Source of the DNA: Coenobita brevimanus
Taxonomy: Eukaryota > Arthropoda > Malacostraca > Decapoda > Coenobitidae
Reading direction: 5' to 3'
Length of the DNA: 64,000 bases
NCBI GenBank assembly: GCA_032717465.1
Contig: JAVRFU010000174.1
Coordinates: 1-64,000 of the forward strand
Positions 44,000 through 55,124 of this stretch are shown piece after piece (positions within the stretch are counted from its first letter, which is position 1; each line of letters opens with the position of its first letter). Under the pieces are notes generated by a model. That model was not told where the DNA came from. It saw only the letters and a list, made by a program, of their open reading frames with translations, and searched no databases. The translations under genes were made by a program, and so were the position numbers.

Positions 44000-44332
44000 T
44001 GTACTGCTGTCTTTGTGGATTTGGGGAAGGCATTTAGTACAGTGTCATGGTTGACAGTAAAAATGGGCTGTGGAAAGACAGGTTATTGATGCAGCTGCTG
44101 TATGAAGAGGCCACTGTGTGTGAAAGAGGATGGAGGGTGAAGCAAGAAATTCTGTGAGTGGGGTGCATCAGAGTTCTGTGTTGAATCCTATGCTGTTATC
44201 CTGGCACTTAATGTCATTGTCCATTAGTTACTACCTTGGGAGCTTTTATGTACTGATGAATTATCTTTGAATGCCGAGAGTATTCAAAGGGCTAGAGAGA
44301 AATTCGAGAGGTGAGAGGATGGAGTGGAAACA
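44000..44332 (+). mobile_element. LINE-P fragment, very decayed
   Basis: 'TCTTTGTGGATTTGGGGAAGG', 'TGGGGTGCATCAGAGTTCTG' and 'CTTGGGAGCTTTTATGTACTG' align with the palm region of LINE-P, with many stops and deletions. Confidence 0.55.
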
Positions 44333-44521
44333 AAGGTACTGAAAATTAATGATTTACTAATAAACAGAGGTCATAATCAGCTGGTGTGAGTAAAGTAGAA
44401 CAGAGTATTGTGCCTTCTGCTGTTATATACAGGGTATTACTGAATGGCACTGGCAAACTTTGGGAATAAATCCCTTATTGAAAAACAAAATCACATTATT
44501 CTACAATGATAGTAATCCAGG

Positions 44522-44720
44522 ATCTGACTATGGTTCTGTAGGAAAGTTTGAGTAGTGAGAATTTTTGTTCATAAATGTTTAGTATGTATCTTAGTAAGGA
44601 TTTGTGACTTGGGTGGACATCCGTCATCAAGTAGGTTTACCGGCTATGACGTCATCAATAATGGCGGCTGCTCGATCACGAAACCTGTCTTATCTCTATT
44701 AATATTTTTACTATTTGCTT
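44522..44720 (+). repeat. Left 199-bp terminal inverted repeat of nuclease element
   Basis: Identical to the complement of 46932-47130 at 193 of 199 positions. It begins ATCTGACTATGG. It contains a perfect TGACGTCA (CRE-type palindrome, 44647-44654) and ATGGCGGC (44660-44667), so the repeat may carry the promoter. CAGG lies just outside. Confidence 0.92.
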
Positions 44721-45026
44721 GGAAATTGGGTCAGTGTGTTGTTATTAGTATGTAGAAGGTAAATAAGAATGCATTTATAACTCTTTCTGTCTTGAACATT
44801 TTTTTTTACTTTTATATATATGTAATGCATCAGTTCTTCTCAATATTGTACATAAAGTGATATCATATGATTATACAAAAAAAATATCTACAAATAGTGA
44901 TTGTTTTACAGACATGTGCATATATGTTATCAAAAAGGGTTTTCCAAGTTGTATCAGACCTCTTTTTAATTATACAAAAAATAATATTACAAATAGCGAT
45001 TGTTTTACAGACATGTGTATATGTTA
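44721..45026. other. Non-coding part of nuclease element, short internal duplication
   Basis: Between the left repeat and the 3' end of the gene. 'AGTGATTGTTTTACAGACATG' and a following poly-A/'TATGTTATCAAAAA' segment occur twice, near 44898-44939 and 44995-45032, as a tandem-like duplication of about 97 bp. Confidence 0.6.
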
Positions 45027-46795
45027 TCAAAAAAGGTTTTTACAAGTGGTCTCAGACCCTTTTACACTCCTACACTTGCAAAAGGAGCAACAGGTAACTT
45101 CATTTTCCCTGCAAATACATGAGCATTTGGCACATTTTACACAGCTACATGCCCCAATAAAGTCACTGGGATATTTCTGTAAACTGGTTTGTGGTACCAA
45201 GCCATTTTCTTCTACTTCAAAACCGAATTCACAAGGATCTAAGTGAGCAAACATGTTTCCAATGCAGTGATGTTGAAGATATGTATAAAAGTATGACCTC
45301 AACAAGTGTCCCTTGGCACTTCTGCTTGTGGGTGGCAAGTCTTCAATGCCTGTGTCTTTTCCATGATGGTACAGCCACAATCTGAGTTTATCCAAAGATT
45401 TGCAAGGTGATCCTTTTCGTAATAACTGTACTAAGTATTCTTCTGCAGACTGGAGGCTTTTGGCTACATCTTCTGGATCATGAGACACTCCAAAATTTTC
45501 TAAATATGTTCTTGTTGCAATATTAAGAGCTGCTTTCTTGGTCCCAACCTTACTTGTGTAATCTGATCCAGATAATGCATGGATGGCGGGAAGCAGAGAG
45601 CATAAGTCTCGACCCACGTTTTTATGAATAACATGAACAGGCAAAAGCCTTGTGGAATTGCCAACTCCAGTACGCACCCACATTTCTCGTACACCAAGTT
45701 GATGAAGAGAAGGCCAGTGAAACAAAGCTAATACCATTACATCAGTATCAGCACTAACAAGAACAATTTTTGTAAAGCCATGTTGGGATGCATGTTTTAT
45801 ATGAATCATCATTCTAAAGTCAACTTCCTCAACTGACAAACAGTTTATCTCTGGATGCTTTACTTGCCTACCATTTTGAACTGATATACAGTTAAATGTT
45901 ATTTCCTCTTCTTCATTATTGGAAAAAGCACTAAATGTGTAGTAGCACATGGTGTCTGAGTCAAAGAAGATATTAGTGTATTGACAGTGAACTCTTGTAG
46001 CATCCGCTTGTTTCTCGATCCCCCAAAACTGTTAAGTTGGATAGGCAATGGCACCTCTTCAGAAATGTGACTGATATCAATAATAATTCCTGTACACTGC
46101 CTCTGTACTCTCTCAGGTTGTTTTGGTGACAGCTTGTGATAACTGTCAAAAACATAATCGACTCTGCCACAGTCCTTTGTGATACCTTGAACATATGAAG
46201 AGAAAGCAGAAACTGCTTCACCAAAGGTTTTCTTTTCACTTGTCATAACTTTTCGTAAGGAATTCATGACATCCACAACGTAGCAAGTCTCCTCATCAGA
46301 CTGGAACAATTGATCACTGTTGGTGCTGCAATAAGAGGTTTCCAGCTCTTTTAACAATGCACTTTTTTGTGTTTTTTTAAGTAGCCCATGTTCATCAGAT
46401 AGTGAGCAGCTATCAGATAGATCAAAATTTAATCGGAACAGCTCCTGCATGTCATATCCACGAGCTTGAGCTCTTTGTATCATACGGTGAGCTGATGTTG
46501 TTGACTTCTTTTTCACAGATGTCTGTTTGAGACCTGTACTTCGTGTTTTGTTGCTATCAAATGCTGGTAGCATGACTTTGTGGATTGTACTTGAGATCCT
46601 TGTTGTTTTATCTTCATACCTTGCTTTGCGCTATGTAGAATACAAATCACCTCCAGTGTGAAAAGCATTCAAAATCTGTTTCTTAGTCTCTTGTGAAACC
46701 AGTTCTTTTGTGATAAGATTGTGCAGTGGATTAGGAATCATAACAAATGGGTTACCTTTTTGCAAGACATATCTGAACATTGTGTTGACTTTCAT
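45027..46795 (-). pseudogene. XPG/FEN1-like nuclease gene, stop and frameshift
   Basis: The Met at 46793-46795 opens a frame ('MKVNTMFRYVLQKG') of 54 codons, then an in-frame TAG (46631-46633). The frame continues through 'ARGYDMQELFRLNFDL', 'CYVVDVMNSL' and 'GRVDYVFDSY', the first two acidic motifs of a FEN-like nuclease. A frameshift between about 45965 and 46000 moves to 'EEVDFRMMIH', 'VSADTDVMVLAL' and 'LSGSDYTSKVG', the remaining metal-binding motifs. The C-terminus is Cys-rich ('CSCVKCAKCSCICRE'). Total length is about 590 codons. In FEN1 the third motif is EAEA; here it reads EEVD. The copy is probably inactive as it stands. Confidence 0.8.
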
Positions 46796-46931
46796 CTCTA
46801 AACTCTAATATGAAAATATTAGAATTAATACGCTTAAATAAATTTATTTAAGATGTATTTGTAAAGGTCATCACTTATACATCACCTCTTAACTTCCCAA
46901 AGGTTAACTTTGTGGAAATAAAAAAAAATTG

Positions 46932-47130
46932 AAGCAAATAGTAAAAATATTAACAGAGATAAGACAGGTTTCATGATCGAGCAGCCGCCATTACTGATGA
47001 CGTCATAGCCGGTAAACCTACTTGATAACGGATGTCCACCCAAGTCACAAATCCTTACTAAGACACATACTAAACATTAATGAACAAAAATTCTCACTAC
47101 TCAAACTTTCCTACAGAACCATAGTCAGAT
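46932..47130 (-). repeat. Right 199-bp terminal inverted repeat of nuclease element
   Basis: Complement of 44522-44720 with six mismatches. It keeps the TGACGTCA and ATGGCGGC words. Confidence 0.92.
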
Positions 47131-47442
47131 ACAGGACTATAGGGGGGGGGGGGAAAGAGAAAATGAGCTATTGATGAGATGCAGGACATGAACTGAAAAC
47201 AGTAAGTGCCATACTAGGCCAAGCCTATGGATACTTAGTACCAATCCGAACACTGGTGCCTCGTCCCTCACCCCGTCCCCCTCCCCCTTCCACTTGTTAT
47301 ACCCATGTGCTGTCCATAGTTATGGTCGAATGATGATAATACTGTACATAATGTTTACTGTGGTGTATAATACATGAAACATTGAGTTCTTGAACAGTTT
47401 AATTATTATTGTAATACACTTATTACATGGCCATTTAAAAAC
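47131..47442. other. No gene recognised; G12-13 run
   Basis: A run of G at about 47142-47153 follows the element. The rest is unassigned. Confidence 0.4.
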
Positions 47443-48180
47443 TATCTACTTATTGCCAGATGCCTCACTCCCGTTCAGGGTGGCCACAAACAAATTGCCT
47501 CCTTGCCGTGTCCCTCGCCATTTCAGTGCCCCGCTCCCAGCTCACACCCCTCTCTTCAACCCATCCCTCCATCTCATCCTCGGCCTCCCCCTCCCTCTTC
47601 CCCTTTCCACCTCACTCAAATACAATCTCTTCGTCAGTCTTTTACCCTCCATCCTCTCCACTTGGCCAAATCACCTCAGTGTATTCCTCCTAACGCTTCC
47701 TATCACATCCACATCCACACCACAACGCTCCTTTATGTTCTCATTTGTCAGCCTGTCTCTCCATGTGACTCCACAGGCTCCTCTTAAATAACTCATTTCC
47801 ACTGCTCTCACTCTTGACTTGTGTCCTTCCAGCAACGTCCAAGCTTCACTTCAATACGTTAGAGTTGGTATCATAGTACTGTCATGTAGTAACTTTTTCA
47901 CTTCCATGCTCACTTCCCTGCTTCTTATCACTGCTTTCAAGGAGCCAGCAACCTTTTTTCCCTGCTGTACCCTTTCAAGCACTTCACCCTCCAAACCTTC
48001 ATCCTTACTCATCACACTACCCAAGTGCTTAAACGTACTCACATTTTCCAATTCATCACCATCCAACCTTGCTGTACATTCACTGACTTCATCTCTCTCA
48101 AAGACCATCACTTTACTCTTCCCTACATTCACCTCTAGATTCTGTTTCTTACACACTCTCCCAAACTCATCCACCAAATC
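47443..48180 (-). mobile_element. RTE-like LINE A1 3' fragment
   Basis: Minus-strand sequence from 'MVDEFGRVCKKQNLEVNVGKS' (48177) through the C-terminal region to the 'TTGCCAGATGCC' terminus. The (TATC)n tail is almost absent ('TATCTACTTATTGCC'). Frames are broken near 47851. Confidence 0.8.
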
Positions 48181-48779
48181 GTGGTGTAGTACACAGCATA
48201 CGGTTGTGACCTGCTCACCGATGCAGATATGCTACCATTTCCACATTAAGTCCCAGCTCTCTGACATCAGCATAACATTCAGTATGGTAGCAAAGTAAAT
48301 GGAATATGATTCTAAAAAATAACAATCAGTATTTCTAGCAATCTCAGTGTCTGTCACTGAGATATGATTTTGTTAACTGTATCATATTGTTTGACATTAG
48401 GGGAATTAAACAATCCCCACCAGACTAATGTAAATACATGAAAACAGACTCATGTATCTTTCTGTATAAAGATGGTAGCTTCCCTACCATTTCCGTGCAT
48501 ATCCACCAGCTCCATTTACTGTACGAGTACTGCTTCATCCTTTTAACCTAGGGGAACCGTGATAATCCGATCAGTAAGGTATCATAAAGAAGAATATCTT
48601 ATGTTTAGCCTTACATAATGGACAGGTTGTGTGACTATAATAAGACAGTGCTGTTTTATCAGTTCAAGGTCTGCCATTGGTGAACAAAGCCAGAGTAATC
48701 ATTTGGCTCTGAGGCTTTATCACACACAATAAAATAGGTCTGCAGTTACATGAATAAGGGTTGCTTTATTGTTGCAACC
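48181..48779. other. No gene recognised
   Basis: About 600 bp of AT-rich sequence between two LINE pieces. Confidence 0.4.
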
Positions 48780-50033
48780 AATATATTGGTAGGAGAAGGG
48801 ATCTTTATTTTGTTTTTGTTGATTTGGAAAAGGCCTTTGACATAGTCCCTAGAGAGGTGGTGAAGTGAGCAATGAGAAATCTTGGCTTGGAGGAGTGGCT
48901 GGTTAGGGTGGTTATGGCCTTGTATGTGGGTGCTCACGTGCATCAGGGGTCAGTCTTGAGTCCCATGTTGTTTATCATGGTACTTGAAGCCCTTTCACAT
49001 GACTTTAGAAACGGACTCCCATGGGAGTTGTTGTATGCTGATGATTTGGTGTTGATTGCAGAGAATGAAAGGGAGGCGGAGGAAAGGTTTAGGAAGTGGA
49101 GAGATGGTATGGGGCAAAAGGGTTTAAGGGTAAATGCAGATAAAACAAAAGTGATGATATCTAGGGTTGGTGGCGGTACTGTCAAAGACGAGGGAGAGTG
49201 GCCATGTGCAGTTTGCCACAAGGGCGTGGGAAGTAATTCCATCTTGTGCGGTGTGTGTGATAAATGGGTGCATAAGAGATGTAGTGGTATCAGCGGTAGA
49301 CTGCAAGATAATGCTGATTTTATGTGTACGGCGTGCCGGGGTGAGCAGGTGGAGATTGTCAGACGTGAAAGGATTGAACTTGCTGGTGAATCTCTTGAGT
49401 GTGTGGAAGAGTTTTGTTGTTTGGGAGACATGTTGTGTGCTGGAGGTGGGGGTGGAGGTAGCTCTGTGGCTAGGGTGAGAAGTGGTTGGAAGAAGGTTCA
49501 GGGAGCTCTTGCCTCTCCTGACATTGAGAGGGCTCTCCTTACGTGCTAAGGGGTCTTTGTATGCAGCATGTGTTAGGAGTGTAATGCTGTATGGCAGTGA
49601 GACCTGGGCAGTGAAGGAGGAAGATATTCGCCAGCTCAGACGTACAGAAATGACAGTGATTAGGTGGATGTGCAGTGCGTCCCTGCTTCCAAGGCCTGGA
49701 GGGGCTGGGTTTACAATGGAAGAGTTGAGAGGTAGGATGGGACTGGAGTGTATTGGTGTTGTGATGAGGAGAGGTAGATTGAGGTGGTTTGGACATGTGG
49801 AGAGGATGGGGGATGATAATTGGGTGAAGAAGGTGAGAAGTGTTAATATTGGGGGTGGGGTTATGAGGGGTAGACCGAGAAAGACATGGGACGAGGTCAT
49901 TAAGTGTGACCTTAGGGTTAAGGGACTGAACAGGGAGGCTGCAATGGATCATGCAGCGTGGAGAGCCACCATTAGGTGACCAAGGCCGACACATGCAAGC
50001 ATGTTGGAGCCTTTAAAAACGAAAACGATTCTT
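48780..50033 (+). mobile_element. LINE-P second copy, 5'-truncated with internal deletion
   Basis: Starts at 'IGRRRDLYFVFVDLEKAFD' and is very similar to 19256-20569. A ~60-bp deletion removes 'TRVRVNGDLSDEFSV' before 'HQGSVLSPMLF'. YADD is intact ('LLYADDLVLI'). The PHD-like finger is kept at about 49205-49336. A one-base shift near 49495 separates it from the C-terminal frame (49482-49979). It ends with the LINE-P tail. The high similarity to the first copy suggests recent activity. Confidence 0.85.
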
Positions 50034-50441
<408 letters not shown>

Positions 50442-50557
50442 TTACTAACATCCATACCCAAGCCTCCATTCACACAGTTGAGATCTTGTCCATCCCTCCA
50501 CACGCTGTATCCTTCCCCGACACAAACACAGGCTGACCTGTGTATACACAGACAACT

Positions 50558-50976
<419 letters not shown>

Positions 50977-51110
50977 AAGACAACCTAACACAGTACCACA
51001 CCAGCATCCCAGCACACCTCCAGACGCACAGCCACAGCTCTGCACAGTCTCGCTTCCAAGGACAATCGCCAACCCTGCACACACACACCCACTCCTCTAC
51101 ATATCCAAAT

Positions 51111-51112
<2 letters not shown>

Positions 51113-51148
<36 letters not shown>
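51113..51148 (+). repeat. (CA)18 microsatellite
   Basis: 36 bases of CA, 140 bp after the long tract. Confidence 0.95.
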
Positions 51149-51150
<2 letters not shown>

Positions 51151-51239
51151 ACTCTCTAATGGAACTTGCTGGCGGGGAAGTGTATTTATGTAACTGTGGT
51201 GTTGTGGGAGGTTGCCATGGTAACACACAGACACCACAT

Positions 51240-51352
51240 ATCGGTCATATACCTCTCCACTCCATCCCATCTCCTTGGCCTCCCTCTCCTTCTTCCCCCC
51301 CCCCCTCCACTTCACTCACATACACTCTCCTTGTCAGTCTCTCATTCTGGTG
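51240..51352 (-). mobile_element. RTE-like LINE family A 3' fragment
   Basis: The complement of the C-terminal 'MRWRDGVERYM' region. It has a C-run at 51296-51305 and lacks the 3' tail. Confidence 0.6.
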
Positions 51353-51726
51353 AGAAAAAAAGAGAGGATGTGAGGCTACAAAGATTTAACAAACATGTGA
51401 GAAAAGAATAGACAGGATTATCTCCCACCCTCCACACCATCCAGGAAGGGAGGGAGGCAGGAAGAAAGGTAGGGAACTGTTTTTAAAATGATCAAGCATT
51501 AGAATTTTTATAGGAAAGGAAGAAGCTATGCATTAAATAATCACTAATGTACACTTATAAATAAATGAATAAAGTTTCAATATGTAAGTGTCTGACCCAT
51601 AGGGCATGATTTATTTATTTATTTATTTTTTTATAGCCAAGATTGAGGTCATAGTAACAGACATTTACAGGAAGTCATGCATTACCAGCAGATTCCCTTT
51701 GACCTTGTCTGTTTATCTACCTGTAT
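51353..51726. other. No gene recognised
   Basis: Contains (ATTT)n at about 51611-51631. Otherwise unassigned. Confidence 0.4.
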
Positions 51727-52130
51727 CTATCTGTATAACTTACCAGACACGTTAATCCTTCAAGGAGTGGCCACAGACAAATCGCCTCCATGTCACTCTG
51801 TCTTCTGCCATTCACAACTCCTCTGATATCTCTCACCACTCCATCCCACCATCTTAGCCTTAGTTTCCCCTAATACCTCACTCATACAGTCTCCTGGTCA
51901 GTCTCATTCTCTGTTCTCCACATGACTGAACCATCACAGAGTATTTCTCGTAACATCCACGTCACAGTGCTTGTCACCTTCATCATTTGTCGTTGTTTTT
52001 CCATATAATTCCACATGCACCTCTCATATACCTCTTTTCCACTCCACATGCTCCTCTCAGATAACATTTTTTCACTCTTTGCCACTCTTCCACTGCTCTC
52101 ACCCTTGACCTGTGTCCTTTCACCAGGGAT
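51727..52130 (-). mobile_element. RTE-like LINE family A 3' fragment, old
   Basis: The complement begins with 'TTACCAGACACGTTAATCC' and 'GGCCACAGACAAATCGCC', then the C-terminal region with internal duplication of the 'CCACATGCTCCTCTCA' segment. It is strongly diverged. Confidence 0.6.
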
Positions 52131-52385
52131 GAGACCAGCATGTTAACCCTGTGGAGGAGTCTGGTACTACCCAAGCTTGAATAAAAGTTCCATAGCAAGA
52201 GGGGAAGATCCTGCCACGTCAAAGGATATTTCACAAACGTGTTAACCTGCACCGTAGAAGCCTTCAAGCCGAAATCAGACGCCTTCCTGCGAAAGATGGG
52301 AGACACACCACCTCTTGCCGCATACTGCGACAGGCTAGGGTATTTGCAAGAATATATTGATGCCACGGCACTGCGTAACTGAGGC
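52131..52385 (+). pseudogene. Possible C-terminal end of another LINE
   Basis: The plus strand reads 'VLTCTVEAFKPKSDAFLRKM' followed by 'LQEYIDATALRN' and a stop. This resembles the last residues of CR1-group reverse transcriptases ('FK.KLD.FL'). It is a weak match made from memory. Confidence 0.3.
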
Positions 52386-52686
52386 TTAGTGGCTGAGATC
52401 TCCATAGGGTGTCATAAGGTAAGGCTAAGCTTCACTTCCATATGATAGAGTAGGGATCATTGTACTGTAATAAAGTTTCTCCCTCTTTCTCTCTATCTCT
52501 ATCTGTTTATCTATCTACTTGTCTTTTTCTCTCTCTCTTTGTCTTTCTAAGCTCACTTCCCTATTCCTTTTGACCTTCTACTATCTCATATTCTCCATCA
52601 GCTCTGCCTACACAGTGTCAGTCATCAGTAAACTCCATGTAGGGTTATTGCCTTGGGTGTGCTGTGTGGCAAATCATCTGTGCTGC
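52386..52686. other. Mostly low-complexity (TCTC/TATC) sequence
   Basis: A short piece of family A ('GCTTCACTTCCATATGATAG') lies at 52429-52470, followed by CT-rich sequence. No gene is seen. Confidence 0.45.
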
Positions 52687-52862
52687 ACCATCTGTCTATC
52701 TATCTATAGCCCGACGCCCTAATCCCGCAAAGGGTGGCCACAGACAAAACGCCTCCAAGTTGCTCTGTCACCCACCATTTTACTGCCCTCCCCTCAACTC
52801 ACTCCCCCCTCCCTTGTATATCACTCAACTCCATCCCTCCACCTCATCCTTGGTCTCTGCAC
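52687..52862 (-). mobile_element. RTE-like LINE A2 3' fragment
   Basis: Starts with (TATC)n and 'TATAGCCCGACGCCC', the complement of the A2 terminus, then the last ~150 bp of the coding region. Confidence 0.7.
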
Positions 52863-53006
52863 CATACTGTCACATATAAACAGACTGTCAGGATTATAAA
52901 ACGAAAGCAAAAAACTTATATTTATGGAGGGGTAAACAGCACCCTTAGAAACCAAACTGTTTGTGCAGGTACATGGCTGAAAATTCTGGTCAGTACCTGG
53001 TGTGAC

Positions 53007-53480
53007 TAGTTTCGTTTTTGAAGGCTCCAACGTGCATGTGTCAGCCTTGGCCACCTAATGGTGGCTCTCCATGCTGCTCAATCTCTGGCAGCCTCCCTGT
53101 TCAGTCCCTTAACCCTGAGGTCACACTTAATGACCTTGTCCCAGGTCCTTTTTGCTGTACCCCTTGCAACCCCACCCCTAAAATTAACTCTTCTCACTTT
53201 CTGCACTCAGTTATCATCCCCCATCCTCTCCACATGCCCAGACCACCTCAATCTACCTCTCCTCATCACAACAGCAATACACTCCAGTCCCACCTCACCT
53301 CTCAACTCTTCTGTCGTAAACCTAGCTCCCCCAGGCCTTGCACTCAGGGATGCACTGCACATCCACCTAATCATTGCCATTTCTGTACATTTAAGGCTGT
53401 GAATATCCTCTTCCTTTGCTGCACAGGTCTCACTACCATACACCATTACACTTGTAGCACATGTTGCATACAAAAACCCC
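53007..53480 (-). mobile_element. LINE-P 3' fragment, minus strand
   Basis: The complement of the LINE-P C-terminal region and tail. 53207-53473 encodes 'SETCAAKEEDIHSLKCTEM' and 'RGRLRWSGHVERMGDDN'. Truncated at 'MYATCATSVMVYG'. Confidence 0.75.
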
Positions 53481-53514
53481 TTAGCTCATGTGAAATCTTT
53501 TGTGATTGAAAGTG

Positions 53515-54040
53515 TTTAGAGAAGTACTTTGATGTGGTTTGGCCAAGTGGAAAGGATGGAGAATGAGAGACTGGCTAGTAGAGTGTATGAAAGTTAGACT
53601 GGCTGAAAGAGTGTGTAAGAGTCTGAATAGCTGGAACAGTTTTTTTTTAATGCGAGGAAGAAGGAACCACAGTCTGAGCCCACATTAATGTTCCTTCCAA
53701 GAAAGAAACAAAAACAATACAAAAGAGAGCCAAATTCAAGATCCGTTCATTTCGAGGTGGAAGGGGAGACCAAGAATGAGATGGAGGGATGGAGTGGCGA
53801 GATGTATGAGACAGAGGAGTGTGAGTTAGAGAAGGGTGAACCAAGTAGAAGAGGACAGGGCAACATGGAGATCTGTTTGAGTCAGGTGGAGGGGAGACCA
53901 AGGATGAGATGGAGTGGAGAGAGATCGGAGAGCGGATGTTGAGTTGCAGGGAGGTCAGTGAAATAGCAGAGGACAGGGCAATATGGAGATTTGTTTGTGG
54001 TCACCCCTAATGGGATTAAGGCGTCTTGCAACAGATAGAC
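53515..54040 (+). mobile_element. RTE-like LINE family A 3' end, tandemly duplicated and interrupted
   Basis: Two successive partial copies of the 'RPRMRW...DRATW' coding region and the tail 'GGTCACCCCTAATGGGATTA' are present. A jockey-like 3' end is inserted at 53640-53755. Confidence 0.6.
53640..53755 (-). mobile_element. Jockey-like LINE 3' tail
   Basis: The complement reads '...FVSFLEGTLMWAQTVVPSS' then a poly-A-like run. The same C-terminus occurs at 57603-57858 ('FFLEGTILWACSLVFLL'). Confidence 0.6.
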
Positions 54041-54374
54041 AGACATCAGATGAGTTAAAGCTAAGGACTAACCCCCCAATGTTGCACAAATGAACCTGTG
54101 TGTGTGTGCAAATTTTAAGGGTACAAATAAATGAGAAAAGTAATCTTGAAGTATAAACACAGCCTCAGTAGTTGACTAAATTATACCCAGCAAGGAGATA
54201 TCATGTAGATGGTTAGTTCTGCACTTTCTAAGGTAAAAATATAGAAGTGATCTTTTTTTTTTTCTGTCTTTGTATGCCCACCATGTCATATATAATTAGG
54301 GATTTTTTAGTTTCATCATGTAAGTTGATTATTGTTGCAACAGGAGTTAGGGTATAAAAATGTACATGAAAACA

Positions 54375-54900
54375 TTATTGTGATGAGGATTGATAGATTG
54401 AGATGGTTTGGGCATGTGGAGAGGATGGAAGATGACAACTGGTATGGTGAGAGATGTTGATGAAGAGTTGAGAGGAAGGATGGAACTGAAGTGTATTGAT
54501 GTTGTGATGAGGAGGGGTAGCTTGAGACGGTTTGGGCATGTGGAGAGGATGAAAGATGACAACTGGGTGTGGAGGGTGAGAGGTGTGAACGTTGAGGGTA
54601 GAGTTGAGAGGAAGGATCGGACCGAAGTGTATTGGTGTTGTGATAAGGAGGGGTTGATTGAGATGGTTTGGGCATGTGGGGAGGATGGAGGATGGCAATT
54701 GGGTGGGGAAAGTGAGAAGTATGAATGTCAGGTAGGGTTGTAAGAGGCAGACTGAAAAAGACCTGGGACGAGGTTATAGAGTGTGACCTCAGGGATAAGG
54801 GACAGAATAGGGAGGCTGCCAGAGATCAAGTAATGTGGAGAGTTGCCATTAGGTGACCAAGGCGAATGTATGCAATCAGGTTGGAGCCTTTATAAACAAT
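54375..54900 (+). mobile_element. LINE-P C-terminal fragment with triplicated segment
   Basis: The 'RLRWFGHVERM.DDNW' segment occurs three times, near 54390, 54515 and 54650, with a period of about 130 bp. The normal C-terminal end ('RLKKTWDEVIECDLRDK') and the LINE-P tail follow to about 54895. Confidence 0.7.
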
Positions 54901-54985
54901 ATGATATGACACAATCTTATTGCACTTGCACTTGCCAGTATGATGCTTTAAGTGTAATAAGGGGTAAATCTACCAGGCATCACCC

Positions 54986-54995
<10 letters not shown>

Positions 54996-55033
<38 letters not shown>
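54996..55033 (+). repeat. (GT)n then (GA)n microsatellite
   Basis: TGTG run followed by GAGAGAGAGA. Confidence 0.85.
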
Positions 55034-55124
55034 AAGAGTGCTGAGTCTGTTCCTGAATGTTGTTAAGTCTGATTCCTTTATTTGTTTTGAAAGACACATT
55101 AATTCAGTCTATGGTAACATTTTT

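Larger units (their letters stand above)
44522..47130 (-). mobile_element. 2.6-kb TIR element encoding only an XPG/FEN1-like nuclease
   Basis: The element has 199-bp near-identical inverted ends and is bracketed by CAGG (44518-44521 and 47132-47135, with one extra base on the right). This fits a 3-4 bp target duplication. The only gene, on the minus strand, is homologous to the nuclease part of the 10.3-16.2 kb transposon protein and lacks its zinc modules and middle domain. I recognise no transposase. It is either a derivative mobilised in trans or a family whose nuclease is enough. Confidence 0.8.
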
